From Patescibacteria group bacterium (GTDB lineage Bacteria > Patescibacteriota > Microgenomatia > JAMCYU01): a stretch of 43,170 bases of DNA. A model generated the notes under the pieces. It did no database searches and was not told the DNA's origin. It was given only the letters and a program-made list of their open reading frames with translations. Each line of letters starts with the position of its first letter. Positions within the stretch are counted from its first letter, which is position 1. Made by a program: the position numbers and the translations under genes. Below are positions 6,978 to 14,880 of this stretch, piece by piece. Location of the stretch: assembly GCA_023473585.1 (NCBI GenBank), contig JAMCYU010000009.1, positions 83,487 through 126,656 on the forward strand. Reading direction: 5' to 3'.

Positions 6978-7646
6978 CTATCTGGCCAGAGTTAAACCCC
7001 AAACCCATTTGGCGCCGGCTTTTTTCAAAACCGCGCCGCAGGTCCTAAGGGTCGCGCCGGTTGTCCAAACATCGTCAAAAACGTAAATATAGATCTTAGG
7101 AATTAGTAATTGGTATTTGGGATTAATAACAAAAGCGTCCTGGATATTTTTCAACCGGTCTTTCTTGGTAAATTCAACTTGTGGTTTGGTGTTTTTGGTT
7201 TTAATCAGTAAATCCGAAACCATTTTTAATCCCGTTTTCGCGCCGACAAATTTTCCCAAAAGTTCCGTTTGGCTGAAACCGCGCCAATTTTCGCGTTGGC
7301 TGTGCAGAGGAACCGGAACTAAACTTGGATTTTGAAGTTTCATCTCTTTAAGCGGCGCTAAATCAATCAATTCCGAGGCCAGGTCAGAAACCAGTCTGTA
7401 TTTTAATTCTTTAATGGCTTTTTTCGCCAAACCCTGATAAGACCAAAAAGACGTTAGACCGTCAAGCGCATAGCGGGTTTGACAGCGGGGATGAGTCGCG
7501 CCACCAATGGCCGCTCTTTCACAAATCGGGCAGATTTGCCCCTCACACTTTTGAATTTTAGTTGCACATTGCCGACAAAAATATTGTCCCAGCTTGCCGC
7601 AGCCCAAACACCGACGGGGAAAAAGAAGATTTAAAAGAAGATTCAT
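6978..7646 (-). CDS. ComF-family phosphoribosyltransferase-like protein
   Basis: The protein has 222 residues. The N-terminus carries a cysteine-rich zinc finger (CLGCG, CRQC, CPIC; residues about 13-45) and the C-terminus the phosphoribosyltransferase signature IYVFDDVWTTGATL (about 187-200). ComF proteins are linked to DNA uptake by natural competence and to replication restart, though the enzymatic reaction is not settled. The middle contains the family's SLVPVPLHSQRENWRGFSQTE segment. It is followed upstream by a GIY-YIG gene ending one base before its start, so the two are probably co-transcribed. Confidence 0.92.
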   Translation of the reverse strand: MNLLLNLLFPRRCLGCGKLGQYFCRQCATKIQKCEGQICPICERAAIGGATHPRCQTRYALDGLTSFWSYQGLAKKAIKELKYRLVSDLASELIDLAPLKEMKLQNPSLVPVPLHSQRENWRGFSQTELLGKFVGAKTGLKMVSDLLIKTKNTKPQVEFTKKDRLKNIQDAFVINPKYQLLIPKIYIYVFDDVWTTGATLRTCGAVLKKAGAKWVWGLTLAR

Positions 7647-7647
7647 T

Positions 7648-7884
7648 TTAAACTAGCCTTTTATTACGAAAAGCAAAACCGGAATTTGTTTTGAGATATT
7701 TCTCGAATTCTAAGGCTTTTTTCTTTGAAGAAAATGCGGCGTAAAAAACAAGTTCTAACGGTCTTAGATTTTTGGTTTGGGAGACTCTGCCTTCTATATG
7801 TTCTTTTACTCGTTTTTTGAGATCGGCAGAATAACCAATATAAAATGTTTTATTTATTAACCTTAATATATAAGCGTAATACAT
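7648..7884 (-). CDS. Short GIY-YIG domain protein
   Basis: The protein has 78 residues and is a minimal GIY-YIG module: MYYAYILRLINKTFYIGYS at the very N-terminus, then ADLKKRVKEH (catalytic Arg), ending in ALEFEKYLKTNSGFAFRNKR (catalytic Glu). It begins exactly at the domain, as is normal for this family, unlike the longer paralogue at 6336. It precedes comF with one base between them. Its substrate is unknown. Confidence 0.85.
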   Translation of the reverse strand: MYYAYILRLINKTFYIGYSADLKKRVKEHIEGRVSQTKNLRPLELVFYAAFSSKKKALEFEKYLKTNSGFAFRNKRLV

Positions 7885-7969
7885 GCCCCACTTCGCTAAA
7901 GCTCCGTTTGGGGCACCCTTCGCGTGTTCTAACTTTTAAACAAATCGAAGGGGGCTGTGCCACTCCGTA

Positions 7970-7993
7970 GCCAGGTACTGTATAGTACCTGGC
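7970..7993. repeat. Perfect 10-base hairpin 3' of ssrA
   Basis: GCCAGGTACT-GTAT-AGTACCTGGC is a perfect palindrome seven bases after the tmRNA 3' end on the minus strand. No T-run follows, so it is more likely a processing or stability element, or a repeat, than an intrinsic terminator. A second GC-rich inverted pair (GCCCC/GGGGC, about 7883-7913) lies between it and the GIY-YIG gene. Confidence 0.6.
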
Positions 7994-7999
7994 GAAGGG

Positions 8000-8373
8000 T
8001 GGAGATGGGGAGCAATGAACTCCCGTCCGGAAAAACAAATTAAAAACTTCTACAAGCTTAGTCAGACTTTGTCCTCCCGAGGGAGGTTTCGCCTTAATCT
8101 GTTCCGTCTGACAAGAAGATTAAAGCTAGTCAACTTAAAATTTGATTTATAACTATCAACGCGGTTATAAACTACATCCTGACTAAGTTTGCGCCCAAAA
8201 TTCGTCATCAGGAAAAAGAATTAAGGACGGCTTAAGCTTGCTTAGTTATAAGCAGGAACTTGAGCATATGCTAAATTTGCATTAGCAATTAAGTTTTGAC
8301 AACGTTTTACGAGTTGGTGTCATCCTCGGCTTGCCGTTTTTAAAGTGCAATCTCCGTCGAAACAATCATCCCC
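8000..8373 (-). ncRNA. ssrA: tmRNA
   Basis: The 5' end GGGGATGATTGTTTCGACGG is the hallmark of tmRNA, and GGGGATG pairs with CATCTCC at the 3' end, followed by discriminator A; CCA is not encoded. The T-arm (GGGAGTTCATTGCTCCC) is intact. Length is 374 bases. The likely tag frame runs GCT AAT GCA AAT ... ending TAA and encodes ANANLAYAQVPAYN, which does not end in the usual Ala-Ala (see findings). tmRNA rescues stalled ribosomes and tags the nascent protein. Its protein partner smpB starts its transcription just upstream on the same strand. Confidence 0.95.
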
Positions 8374-8377
8374 ATTT

Positions 8378-8821
8378 TTAAATTTTACCTCTTAATTCTT
8401 CTTCGACTTGTCTTTCCAAATCTTTGCGTTTTAAGGCTTCCCGCTTTTCGTACTGTTTCTTACCTCTGGCCAAGGCTATTTCTAATTTGATAAAACTATG
8501 ACTCGTAGTATAGCACGAAAGCGGAATCAAGGTCAAATTAGATTGCTGCAATCGGCCCTTTAAAGCCATTATTTCCTTTTTATGGAGTAAAAGTTTGCGC
8601 GTTCTTTTGGGATCATAGCCTTCGGCCGGAGCGTTTGAGTAGGGATGGATTTGGGCATTAACCAGATAAGCTTCTGTCCCTATAATTTTTACAAACGAAC
8701 CCTCTAAAGACAGATGTCCTTCTTTAACCGACTTGACCTCTGGTCCGGTTAATTCTAGACCAGCTTCAATTTTCTCCAGAAGTTGATAATCGTGGTAGGC
8801 CCGCCGATTGCCGATACGCAT
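8378..8821 (-). CDS. smpB: SsrA-binding protein SmpB
   Basis: At 147 residues from the ATG at 8821 this has normal SmpB length. It shows the family blocks NRRAYHDYQLLEKIEAGLEL, GPEVKSVKEGHLSLEGSFV, RTRKLLLHKKEI and the C-terminal ARGKKQYEKREALKRKD. SmpB binds the tRNA-like domain of tmRNA and brings it to stalled ribosomes. A longer frame to 8932 is open, but its extra 37 residues (out of phase with the preceding gene's 3' end) do not resemble SmpB and are rejected. It ends four bases before ssrA, so the protein and its RNA partner are likely transcribed together. Confidence 0.96.
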   Translation of the reverse strand: MRIGNRRAYHDYQLLEKIEAGLELTGPEVKSVKEGHLSLEGSFVKIIGTEAYLVNAQIHPYSNAPAEGYDPKRTRKLLLHKKEIMALKGRLQQSNLTLIPLSCYTTSHSFIKLEIALARGKKQYEKREALKRKDLERQVEEELRGKI

Positions 8822-8829
8822 ATAACTTG

Positions 8830-10707
8830 TTATTTTAAACCAATTTGATAAATTTTGCTTGCCCGCAAAGATAGGATTTTCTTTTCTCCCTCCGACACCA
8901 CAAAACCCGAAGTCTGACTCATCCCTTCCCAAAGATACTGGCTTTGATAAGAGCCGTTTTTCTCCAAGACTAAAATCCGGCGATTAAGTTTGTCCAAAAG
9001 ATAAAGATTTTTCGTTTCTTCACTGGTAAAAAGAAAAAGATTATTGGCTAAGGGTAAGTTTAGATTTTGAATTTCAAAACGATCATTTTTTCCATAAGTG
9101 AATTTTAAAATTTTATCCGTGGTCAGCCAAACCGAACCATCAATGGCCAAAGATGAAGCCAGAGCCAGATCCACCTTGTCAAGTAAATAGCCTTTTTTGC
9201 CGGAAAAACCCGACTCGCTGCCAACATATTTCCAGATTTGGTTTTTGGTTTTGTCAAGTAAATAGAGATTGTCGGCAAAACTGGTGAGAAAAATTATTTC
9301 TCCCCATTCAGGATCAGCTTTAATGGCTAGTTTAGCCGTCCCATCATTTATTTTTATTTGATAAACACCTTTATCGGTCAGGGCAAAAACAGCGCTTGCC
9401 GTCACCGTCAGGCTTTTTAAGCCTTTAAAATCTTCGCCACCGGCTAAAATTTGGCTCGCTTTGGACTTGAGGTTGATTTTATAAAGGGAAGAATTTTTCC
9501 CATCGGCCACATATAAATTTTCTCCGGCTACAGCGATTTGACTTCCCTCTCCTCCCTCTTTAATTAAGCCCACGTCTAAAAAGACCTCTCCGTTGACTTT
9601 ATAAACCTGACTGGCCGTTTCTAAATTTTCGTTAATCTTCGTCAATAATTCTTTGATTTTTTTCGCCTCGTTTGAGTTTGGCGAGTAATCTTTGCTTAAA
9701 GCCTCAAGGCTATTTAGGGCTTCTTTCAAAAGTTCGCCAGCCCGGGGATTTTTAAGACCAACCAGGGCTTGACCTTCGTTAAGTTGGGCAAGCGCAGACT
9801 GATAAATTTGGCTGAAACGGCTTTCGTTTTTACTCCCTAATTTTTTATTCAAACCCAAAACAATACTGATAATCAGTAAAATCGTTAAGATAACGGCGAT
9901 GCCGAAAATAACTCTTTTCTTCTTTTCCTCTTCGGTCGGTGCCTGCCGAAGATAAATTTGGCTGGACCGACGAAATCTAGAGAATAAATTGTAGATTATA
10001 GATGAGAGTTTCCGGAGGAGAATTTTCAGTTTCGATTTTTCCTTTGTTGCCAAATCGGGTTTTGGGGCAAGAAAAGTTTCCTCTTCGGCGGGAAGAGTTT
10101 TTTCTTCCGTCCAGGACTCTTTGACTTTAGCAAATTGTAAAAGAAGACCAGCCACCCCGCTGGTATCTTCAGATCGGTGGATTAAACAAGTTAAACCTTC
10201 CGAAAAATCAGTGAGGCTAAGATTATTCTCTGGGATTGAAGTTTCAAAAACTTGCTTGACTTCATCAAAAGAAACGACCTCGGAAAATCGTGGCGAGGTT
10301 AAAAGAAAAAGATCGTTATCGGTAAGAAGGCCCGAAGCCGTCCCGTCTTCGCTTAAAAGAAGACCAAGTTTCTCCCCTCTTTTGATCATGACACGGCCGG
10401 CCCCGCGACTGACTAAATAAAGAACCTGACCAACCTGCACGGCTAAAACCAAGGATAAACTTAGACCTTCGTCAACTTCGATTTTTTTAACCAAAACCTC
10501 TAGGTTCGCTAAATTTTTGTAAGGAAGGCTTTGGAAATCGGTGATAATTTTTTCAAAAGTTTCCTTACCCTTGGTGGTGACGGGAAAGCCCGAAGACGCC
10601 GCCATTTCCAAAACCAAAAAAAGTTTATTATCAGCGTAAACCCAGGAGTCTATTTCTCCGGTTTGAGGTGTTCCGACTATTTCGGCAAAATTAGCCTTAA
10701 AATCCAT
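8830..10707 (-). CDS. Membrane protein with PP2C-like and beta-propeller domains
   Basis: The protein has 625 residues in three parts. The N-terminus (1-210) looks like a degenerate PP2C phosphatase fold (LVLAVQVGQVLYLVSRGAGRV, TDNDLFLLTSPRFSEVV); the metal-binding aspartates of active enzymes are not obvious. One transmembrane helix follows at about 267-287 (VIFGIAVILTILLIISIVLG). A coiled segment (295-365) leads to a C-terminal set of repeats (about 375-625, e.g. VAGENLYVADGKNSSLYKIN, DNLYLLDKTKNQIWKYV) typical of an NHL/six-bladed propeller outside the membrane. It may link a cytoplasmic sensor to an extracytoplasmic binding surface. The function is unknown. smpB follows nine bases later. 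Confidence 0.75.
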   Translation of the reverse strand: MDFKANFAEIVGTPQTGEIDSWVYADNKLFLVLEMAASSGFPVTTKGKETFEKIITDFQSLPYKNLANLEVLVKKIEVDEGLSLSLVLAVQVGQVLYLVSRGAGRVMIKRGEKLGLLLSEDGTASGLLTDNDLFLLTSPRFSEVVSFDEVKQVFETSIPENNLSLTDFSEGLTCLIHRSEDTSGVAGLLLQFAKVKESWTEEKTLPAEEETFLAPKPDLATKEKSKLKILLRKLSSIIYNLFSRFRRSSQIYLRQAPTEEEKKKRVIFGIAVILTILLIISIVLGLNKKLGSKNESRFSQIYQSALAQLNEGQALVGLKNPRAGELLKEALNSLEALSKDYSPNSNEAKKIKELLTKINENLETASQVYKVNGEVFLDVGLIKEGGEGSQIAVAGENLYVADGKNSSLYKINLKSKASQILAGGEDFKGLKSLTVTASAVFALTDKGVYQIKINDGTAKLAIKADPEWGEIIFLTSFADNLYLLDKTKNQIWKYVGSESGFSGKKGYLLDKVDLALASSLAIDGSVWLTTDKILKFTYGKNDRFEIQNLNLPLANNLFLFTSEETKNLYLLDKLNRRILVLEKNGSYQSQYLWEGMSQTSGFVVSEGEKKILSLRASKIYQIGLK

Positions 10708-10731
10708 ACCAACCTACGTTTCCGGCAGTTT

Positions 10732-10968
10732 TCAAAGTAAAGTAAGGGTTAGGATAAAAATCGTCATAGCCGCTAATAAATGCAATAAACCGATAAAGCG
10801 CAGGGCCGGAGAAATTTTGGCCTCAACCATCTGGTTCATTAAATCAATTTGCCGAAAACAAATACCGGCAAAAATAAGATAGAGTCCCAAAAGAATTAAC
10901 AGAAACAATTTTATATAAATCCAGGGCCACCAAGAAACTAAAATCATTAGAAATTGCTCAGCCGTCAT
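10732..10968 (-). CDS. Small two-helix membrane protein
   Basis: The protein has 78 residues, mostly two hydrophobic helices (IYIKLFLLILLGLYLIFAGI at about 17-36; FIGLLHLLAAMTIFILTLTL at about 58-77) joined by a polar loop. It overlaps the PH-domain gene by four bases (ATGA), implying translational coupling and a shared role in the envelope. Function unknown. Confidence 0.75.
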   Translation of the reverse strand: MTAEQFLMILVSWWPWIYIKLFLLILLGLYLIFAGICFRQIDLMNQMVEAKISPALRFIGLLHLLAAMTIFILTLTLL

Positions 10969-11621
10969 ACGTTTTCCTCGCTTTTTTCGGTCATTTCGCC
11001 GATCGCCCGGACCACCTGCTCCGGATGAGGCACGGCTTCAAAACAAAAATTGGCCTCGGTCCCGGCGGTTTGGATATTGACGTCGCCGTAGTCAAAAATC
11101 GCCCGGACCACGCCGCCGAGTTTGTAGCTTAAATCCTGAATTTTGGCGATTCTCGTTGAGGCCAAACGTTTATATAAAAGTTGGTAAAAATCAACGTCAA
11201 TGATCCGTTCGTTGGTGACGATATAAACATTAAAATACCAGCCGATAAAATTAACTAAAATAAAACCGGTTGTACATAAATACCAAAAGAGACTGATAAT
11301 TAAAGTCAGATTCGCAGGAATTGGCGGTAAAACTTTCTGCGTTAAAAGAAGGGGCAAAATAACGGTGGGCACCAAAAGCAAAATCACGGAAAAAAGCATC
11401 CAGGGGATATTGGTTATCCAATGCTTTCTTAAAAGCATGACAATTTGTTCTTCATCTTCCTGAGTATTAAAACGAACACTGTCGGGGTAAGTCATAAAAG
11501 CCGAAAGAGAACCGCCTTTGGATTCCGGAGGAACGACGTTGGGTAAGGTGGTTTTTGGCTCTGAAACTTTTGGCTCTTCGGTTTCAGTTTCTTTTTTGGG
11601 GGCGACAAAAAGATCAGGCAT
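10965..11621 (-). CDS. Membrane protein with bacterial PH domain
   Basis: The protein has 218 residues. The N-terminal 45 residues are polar, with many Glu, Lys and Pro. Two transmembrane helices follow (about 72-97 and 105-135). The C-terminal part is a bPH_2 (YdbS-like) domain: VTNERIIDVDFYQLLYKR, then RIAKIQDLSYK and FDYGDVNIQTAGTEANFCF. Such proteins sit in the membrane with the PH-like domain in the cytoplasm; no partner is known. It is coupled to the small membrane protein downstream. The gap of 124 bases before it holds an AT-rich inverted repeat. Confidence 0.85.
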   Translation of the reverse strand: MPDLFVAPKKETETEEPKVSEPKTTLPNVVPPESKGGSLSAFMTYPDSVRFNTQEDEEQIVMLLRKHWITNIPWMLFSVILLLVPTVILPLLLTQKVLPPIPANLTLIISLFWYLCTTGFILVNFIGWYFNVYIVTNERIIDVDFYQLLYKRLASTRIAKIQDLSYKLGGVVRAIFDYGDVNIQTAGTEANFCFEAVPHPEQVVRAIGEMTEKSEENV

Positions 11622-11639
11622 GGTCGTTTCACTCCAATT

Positions 11640-11738
11640 TCTAAATTTTAATTTCTAAATCCTAAATATTTTGAATTTTGAGAATTGTAATTTGCGATTT
11701 GTTTAGAATTTAGGATTTGTTATTTAGAATTTTCTTTT
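11640..11738. repeat. AT-rich inverted repeat, family 1, without internal gene
   Basis: The left arm (TTTCTAAATCCTAAAT near 11669) and right arm (GTTTAGAATTTAGGATTTG near 11701) are imperfect inverted copies of the repeat that flanks the four-helix-bundle gene at 14480. Here about 25 bases separate them, so this looks like an empty or solo copy of the same element. It lies between the PH-domain and SpoIID genes. Confidence 0.6.
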
Positions 11739-11745
11739 TATTATA

Positions 11746-13452
11746 CTATTTTTTCTCGATATTAAAAAATGAAAAACCCGATTGAGGAATCTTCAAATAT
11801 CCGGGAGCCCGCAAATTAAACCCTTTTTTAAAATCAGCGCCGCTTAAACGAATACTCCCGTTGATGACCACTTCATTGGTCGTGCCGTCGCCCTGAATAA
11901 CCGACACACTGTCAACAGAATTTATGCCTCCGTATTGACGAGCGACATTTCTTAGTTCGTCTTGGTTGTAAGGATTCCCTCCCCAGCAGGAAGTGGTTGT
12001 CGGCGTAATCCGATCGTCATTGGTATTTTTTAAAACTAAGGCGGCGTTGACAATATCAGCCAAATCAGAGGCGGTTAACCAGGGATTAGAGCGACCGCAT
12101 TTATCACTGTTAACATCATAACCCTTGGTATACCAAGCTTTATAGGCCCAGGGCGAACCGCTTAACTTCTCGTATGATTTGTCAAAAAAATTAGAGCCGC
12201 CCGATCCGTCAGTCGTATCCCAACCCATGGTCGTTATAAACCCGCCGGTGGTTGAGGAATAATAAGTCACGACGTCTTCTAAGACTTGGCCGCGGGTCTC
12301 ATCAACCGCCTGTTTCCAGGAAGACGGAGGGTTGTTTGATTTGCCTTTATTAAAAACCTGACAGCCTTCGTCAGCACAAATGGTCGTGCCATTTTGTTTG
12401 TACCTTAAAGCAAAGCTTCTGGCCGCCACGGCTTGCGCTTTCAAAGCATCCGTGCCCCAAGTTGAAGGCATTTCCGCAATCCCGTAAAGATAAGTCGTTT
12501 CAAACTCCATTGAGCCGTATCCAGAAACACTGATGTTTCCTCCGGTATCTTTATTAACCGGTTCTTTACCGTAATAAGCCCTTAGGATTTCGCGGTAATT
12601 TTTGCCCTGCCCTGCTCTGCCTCTGGCACCATACTGGCTCATGCCTTTACGATGGGTATAAGCTCCGAAGGAAAAAACGGCAAAAGAACCCGAGGGCGCA
12701 CTTTCGCGAAAACCCTTGATGGAAGCGTTATAATCGTCGGCCAGCTCGCTGTCACCGACCGAGGCGGTAAAACCGCCGCTCTTAACGGCCAAAATCGCTG
12801 TCTGTAAAGAGGAAATCGAGCCTTCCAGTTTTTGCTGATAAGAAGTGGCTTCTTTTAAAAGTTTGCGCACCGATTCGGCTCTTTTATCGGTTTCGGCTTT
12901 AATTGAGGCTAAACCGGTTTTTTCCGTCTCGAGTTGTTGTTTTTTAGTTTCTAAATCTTTAAGATAAAGGACAATTTCCGTGATTTTTTTCTTATCTTCA
13001 TTGGTTACCGCCCGCTGATAAGCCAGTTCTCTTAAAAAAGACGCGGCGCTTCCTTTTGAAAAAATTAAAACCAGGGGGTTATCATAATAGCTTCGAATAT
13101 AAAAGTGGCGGACTCTTTTGGCTAATACTTCTTCCTGGGCCGCCAAATTCTCATCCCCTTTTTTGATTTCTTTTTCCTTAATAAATAGCTCTCCCTCAAT
13201 TTGTTTAATTCTTTTTTGAAAATTAGCAATATCGGTTTCCATTTTCCGTAAATCCTCTTCGTGAGGCTTGATCGCTTGCTCCATTAAGTCCCACGCGTGT
13301 TGGCAACTCTCCATTTTCGTTTGGCAATCCAAAAGATTGGTACAGGTTGAAACACAATCCTCGGCAAGAACGAAAGGGGGATGCTTAAAAAGAAAATTAA
13401 AAGTAAAAATCAAAAAAATTAAGCTTAAAAATGAAAGGAAGGTTTTTTTCAT
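11746..13452 (-). CDS. Secreted coiled-coil protein with SpoIID/LytB domain
   Basis: The protein has 568 residues. A signal peptide (about 1-30) is followed by a cysteine-containing segment (CVSTCTNLLDCQTKMESC), a long coiled coil (about 55-225), and a SpoIID domain (about 255-545; SQYGARGRAGQGKNY, YLYGIAEMPSTWGTDALKAQ, AVAARSFALRY, YYSSTTGG). SpoIID proteins bind or cleave denuded peptidoglycan glycan strands; the coiled coil resembles that of wall-hydrolase regulators of the EnvC/PcsB type. It probably acts in wall remodelling outside the membrane. A Shine-Dalgarno sequence (GAGGAG, six bases) fixes the start, and a TATAAT at 13464-13469 may be its promoter. It is divergent from the T4SS-like pilin gene. 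Confidence 0.88.
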   Translation of the reverse strand: MKKTFLSFLSLIFLIFTFNFLFKHPPFVLAEDCVSTCTNLLDCQTKMESCQHAWDLMEQAIKPHEEDLRKMETDIANFQKRIKQIEGELFIKEKEIKKGDENLAAQEEVLAKRVRHFYIRSYYDNPLVLIFSKGSAASFLRELAYQRAVTNEDKKKITEIVLYLKDLETKKQQLETEKTGLASIKAETDKRAESVRKLLKEATSYQQKLEGSISSLQTAILAVKSGGFTASVGDSELADDYNASIKGFRESAPSGSFAVFSFGAYTHRKGMSQYGARGRAGQGKNYREILRAYYGKEPVNKDTGGNISVSGYGSMEFETTYLYGIAEMPSTWGTDALKAQAVAARSFALRYKQNGTTICADEGCQVFNKGKSNNPPSSWKQAVDETRGQVLEDVVTYYSSTTGGFITTMGWDTTDGSGGSNFFDKSYEKLSGSPWAYKAWYTKGYDVNSDKCGRSNPWLTASDLADIVNAALVLKNTNDDRITPTTTSCWGGNPYNQDELRNVARQYGGINSVDSVSVIQGDGTTNEVVINGSIRLSGADFKKGFNLRAPGYLKIPQSGFSFFNIEKK

Positions 13453-13460
13453 CTAATCTC

Positions 13461-13533
13461 CTCATTATATCAAAGATAAATGAGCAAATTATTTGATTTC
13501 TTTGATTAATTCGCTTTGCTCATTATATCAAAT
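13461..13533. repeat. Hairpin repeat copy A in divergent promoter region
   Basis: A segment of about 57 bases (13477-13533) is nearly identical to 32476-32533. It folds with GAGCA pairing to TGCTC and AATTA pairing to TAATT. Here it is bounded by a 14-base direct repeat CTCATTATATCAAA (13461-13474 and 13519-13532), each copy containing a minus-strand TATAAT. Confidence 0.75.
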
Positions 13534-13543
13534 CTTCTCTCTC

Positions 13544-13572
13544 TTGAAATTTCTCCAGCCATCAGCTATCCT
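13544..13572 (+). promoter_or_regulatory. Promoter of pilin-like gene, leaderless type
   Basis: TTGAAA (13544-13549), 17 bases, TATCCT (13567-13572). The ATG at 13580 is only 7 bases after the -10 box. Confidence 0.45.
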
Positions 13573-13579
13573 GAAGGTA

Positions 13580-14440
13580 ATGAAGAGAGTTTTGGGAGTA
13601 TTGATTGGCTTGGTTTTTTTAATTTTAAGTTCAGGCTCCGCTTATGCCGAAAACTGTTCTTTCAGTTTCCCGGGACAGGTAACAACCGCACAAATTATCA
13701 CTATAACCGTAACGCCCACTACTCTTGATTCAATTTATAATTTAGAAGTTTTTAAAGACGGTAGTCCTTATGCCAATATTGATCAAACCGCAAATTCTAC
13801 CAGTTTAATCTTTAGTGTCGGCCCTTATCCCGAAGGCTTTTATGGCTGGAGTGTGTGGGTAAAAAATAGTAATGGGCAAACATTAAAGGGATGTTTTGCC
13901 CCACCGCTTCCAAAAACCACGCAAGTTGTTAATTCCAGTGGCAAATTCAAAGGCTCTGGATGCGGAACGGCACAAGCAAAATGTGTGGCCGATCCCAATG
14001 GTGTCTCTTTAACTGAATGTCAAAAGAAGTGTAAAAACACACTTACTTCATCTCCTCCTCCTAATGATCCTTGCGCGGGAGCAGGAGCAATCACTTCTTC
14101 GGAATATCAGAAATGCAATGATTGTCTTAAGGGTAATGATCCGGCTACTGCTGGTAAACCCGGCGCTTATACCGCCTTAGGTTGTATTTCTACCGATCCT
14201 CAAGGTTTTGTTTCTTGGCTTTTGGGAGCGGTCATCGGTATTGCCGGCGGCATTGTTTTTCTTTTAATTCTTTACGGCGGGTTTCAGATTTTAACTTCAA
14301 CCGGCGATCCGGAAAAACTGAACAACGGCAAAGAAATTATTGTTTCGGCCATCGCCGGACTTTTGATGATTGTCTTTTCTGTGCTATTATTGAAAATAAT
14401 CGGCGTGGATATTTTAAAAATACCAGGATTCCAAAAGTAA
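13580..14440 (+). CDS. Secreted protein with C-terminal VirB2/TrbC-like pilin domain
   Basis: The protein has 286 residues from ATG 13580. A signal peptide (MKRVLGVLIGLVFLIL...AYA) is followed by a beta-rich extracytoplasmic domain (about 25-115), a cysteine-rich linker, and a pilin-like C-terminus (about 210-286) of two hydrophobic helices around the motif LTSTGDPEKLNNGKEII. The same motif marks seven other proteins in this window. The longer frame to 13493 is rejected because the signal peptide begins at 13580. The beta domain may be an adhesin or cap on the pilin-like anchor; that is inference. Confidence 0.8.
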   Translation: MKRVLGVLIGLVFLILSSGSAYAENCSFSFPGQVTTAQIITITVTPTTLDSIYNLEVFKDGSPYANIDQTANSTSLIFSVGPYPEGFYGWSVWVKNSNGQTLKGCFAPPLPKTTQVVNSSGKFKGSGCGTAQAKCVADPNGVSLTECQKKCKNTLTSSPPPNDPCAGAGAITSSEYQKCNDCLKGNDPATAGKPGAYTALGCISTDPQGFVSWLLGAVIGIAGGIVFLLILYGGFQILTSTGDPEKLNNGKEIIVSAIAGLLMIVFSVLLLKIIGVDILKIPGFQK

Positions 14441-14477
14441 AATTCTAAACTCTAAATTCGAAATCCTAAACAAATTT
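14441..14477. repeat. AT-rich repeat, family 1, left arm
   Basis: Built from CTAAA words, ending TCCTAAACAAATTTTAA. It is an inverted copy of 14881-14922, and the two enclose the four-helix-bundle gene. Confidence 0.6.
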
Positions 14478-14479
14478 TA

Positions 14480-14845
14480 ATGCTCCAATCCGTAAATTTT
14501 AAACAAAACCACTACGATCTTGAAGAAAGAACCTTAAAGTTTTCCCAAAGAATATTTAATTACGTAAATAAGCTTACAAAGACAATTACCAATCTTGAGA
14601 TTGGCAAACAACTTATAAGGTCGGCTTGCTCTGTTGGAGCTAATTACATTGAAGCAAACGAATCCTTGAGTAAAAAAGATTTTATCATGAGAGCTAAAAT
14701 TTCCAAGAAAGAAGCAAAAGAAAGCCGTTATTGGTTAATCCTTAGCCAACCAAACGAAACAGAGATTGAAGAAAAAGAAGCTTTAATAAGAGAGGTTAAC
14801 GAACTGATGAAAATTTTTGGTGCAATCTTAGAAAAATCTAAGTAG
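14480..14845 (+). CDS. Four-helix-bundle protein (S23/IVP family)
   Basis: The protein has 121 residues and the family pattern: LEERTLKFSQRIFNYVNKL, then IGKQLIRSACSVGANYIEAN (about 43-62), KISKKEAKESRYWL, and a C-terminal helix NELMKIFGAILEKS. This family was first seen encoded in intervening sequences of 23S rRNA genes and is also related to the Avd accessory proteins of retroelements; its job is unknown. It sits inside the T4SS-like locus, lacks a Shine-Dalgarno sequence, and is framed by inverted AT-rich repeats, as is its paralogue at 25772. That suggests it arrived as a discrete mobile unit. Confidence 0.9.
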   Translation: MLQSVNFKQNHYDLEERTLKFSQRIFNYVNKLTKTITNLEIGKQLIRSACSVGANYIEANESLSKKDFIMRAKISKKEAKESRYWLILSQPNETEIEEKEALIREVNELMKIFGAILEKSK

Positions 14846-14880
14846 TTTTCAAAAAAATAATGTGGGTTATAAGTTTATAG

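Noticed and set aside
7850-8038. 62-residue minus-strand frame
   Set aside because: It overlaps the 3' end of tmRNA and a palindrome; no protein features.
8822-8932. N-terminal extension of smpB
   Set aside because: The 37 extra residues lie over the 3' end of the upstream gene and do not resemble SmpB; the family's N-terminus begins at 8821.
13493-13579. Longer start for the secreted pilin-like protein
   Set aside because: It would place 29 residues, encoded by the hairpin repeat, before a good signal peptide that begins at 13580.
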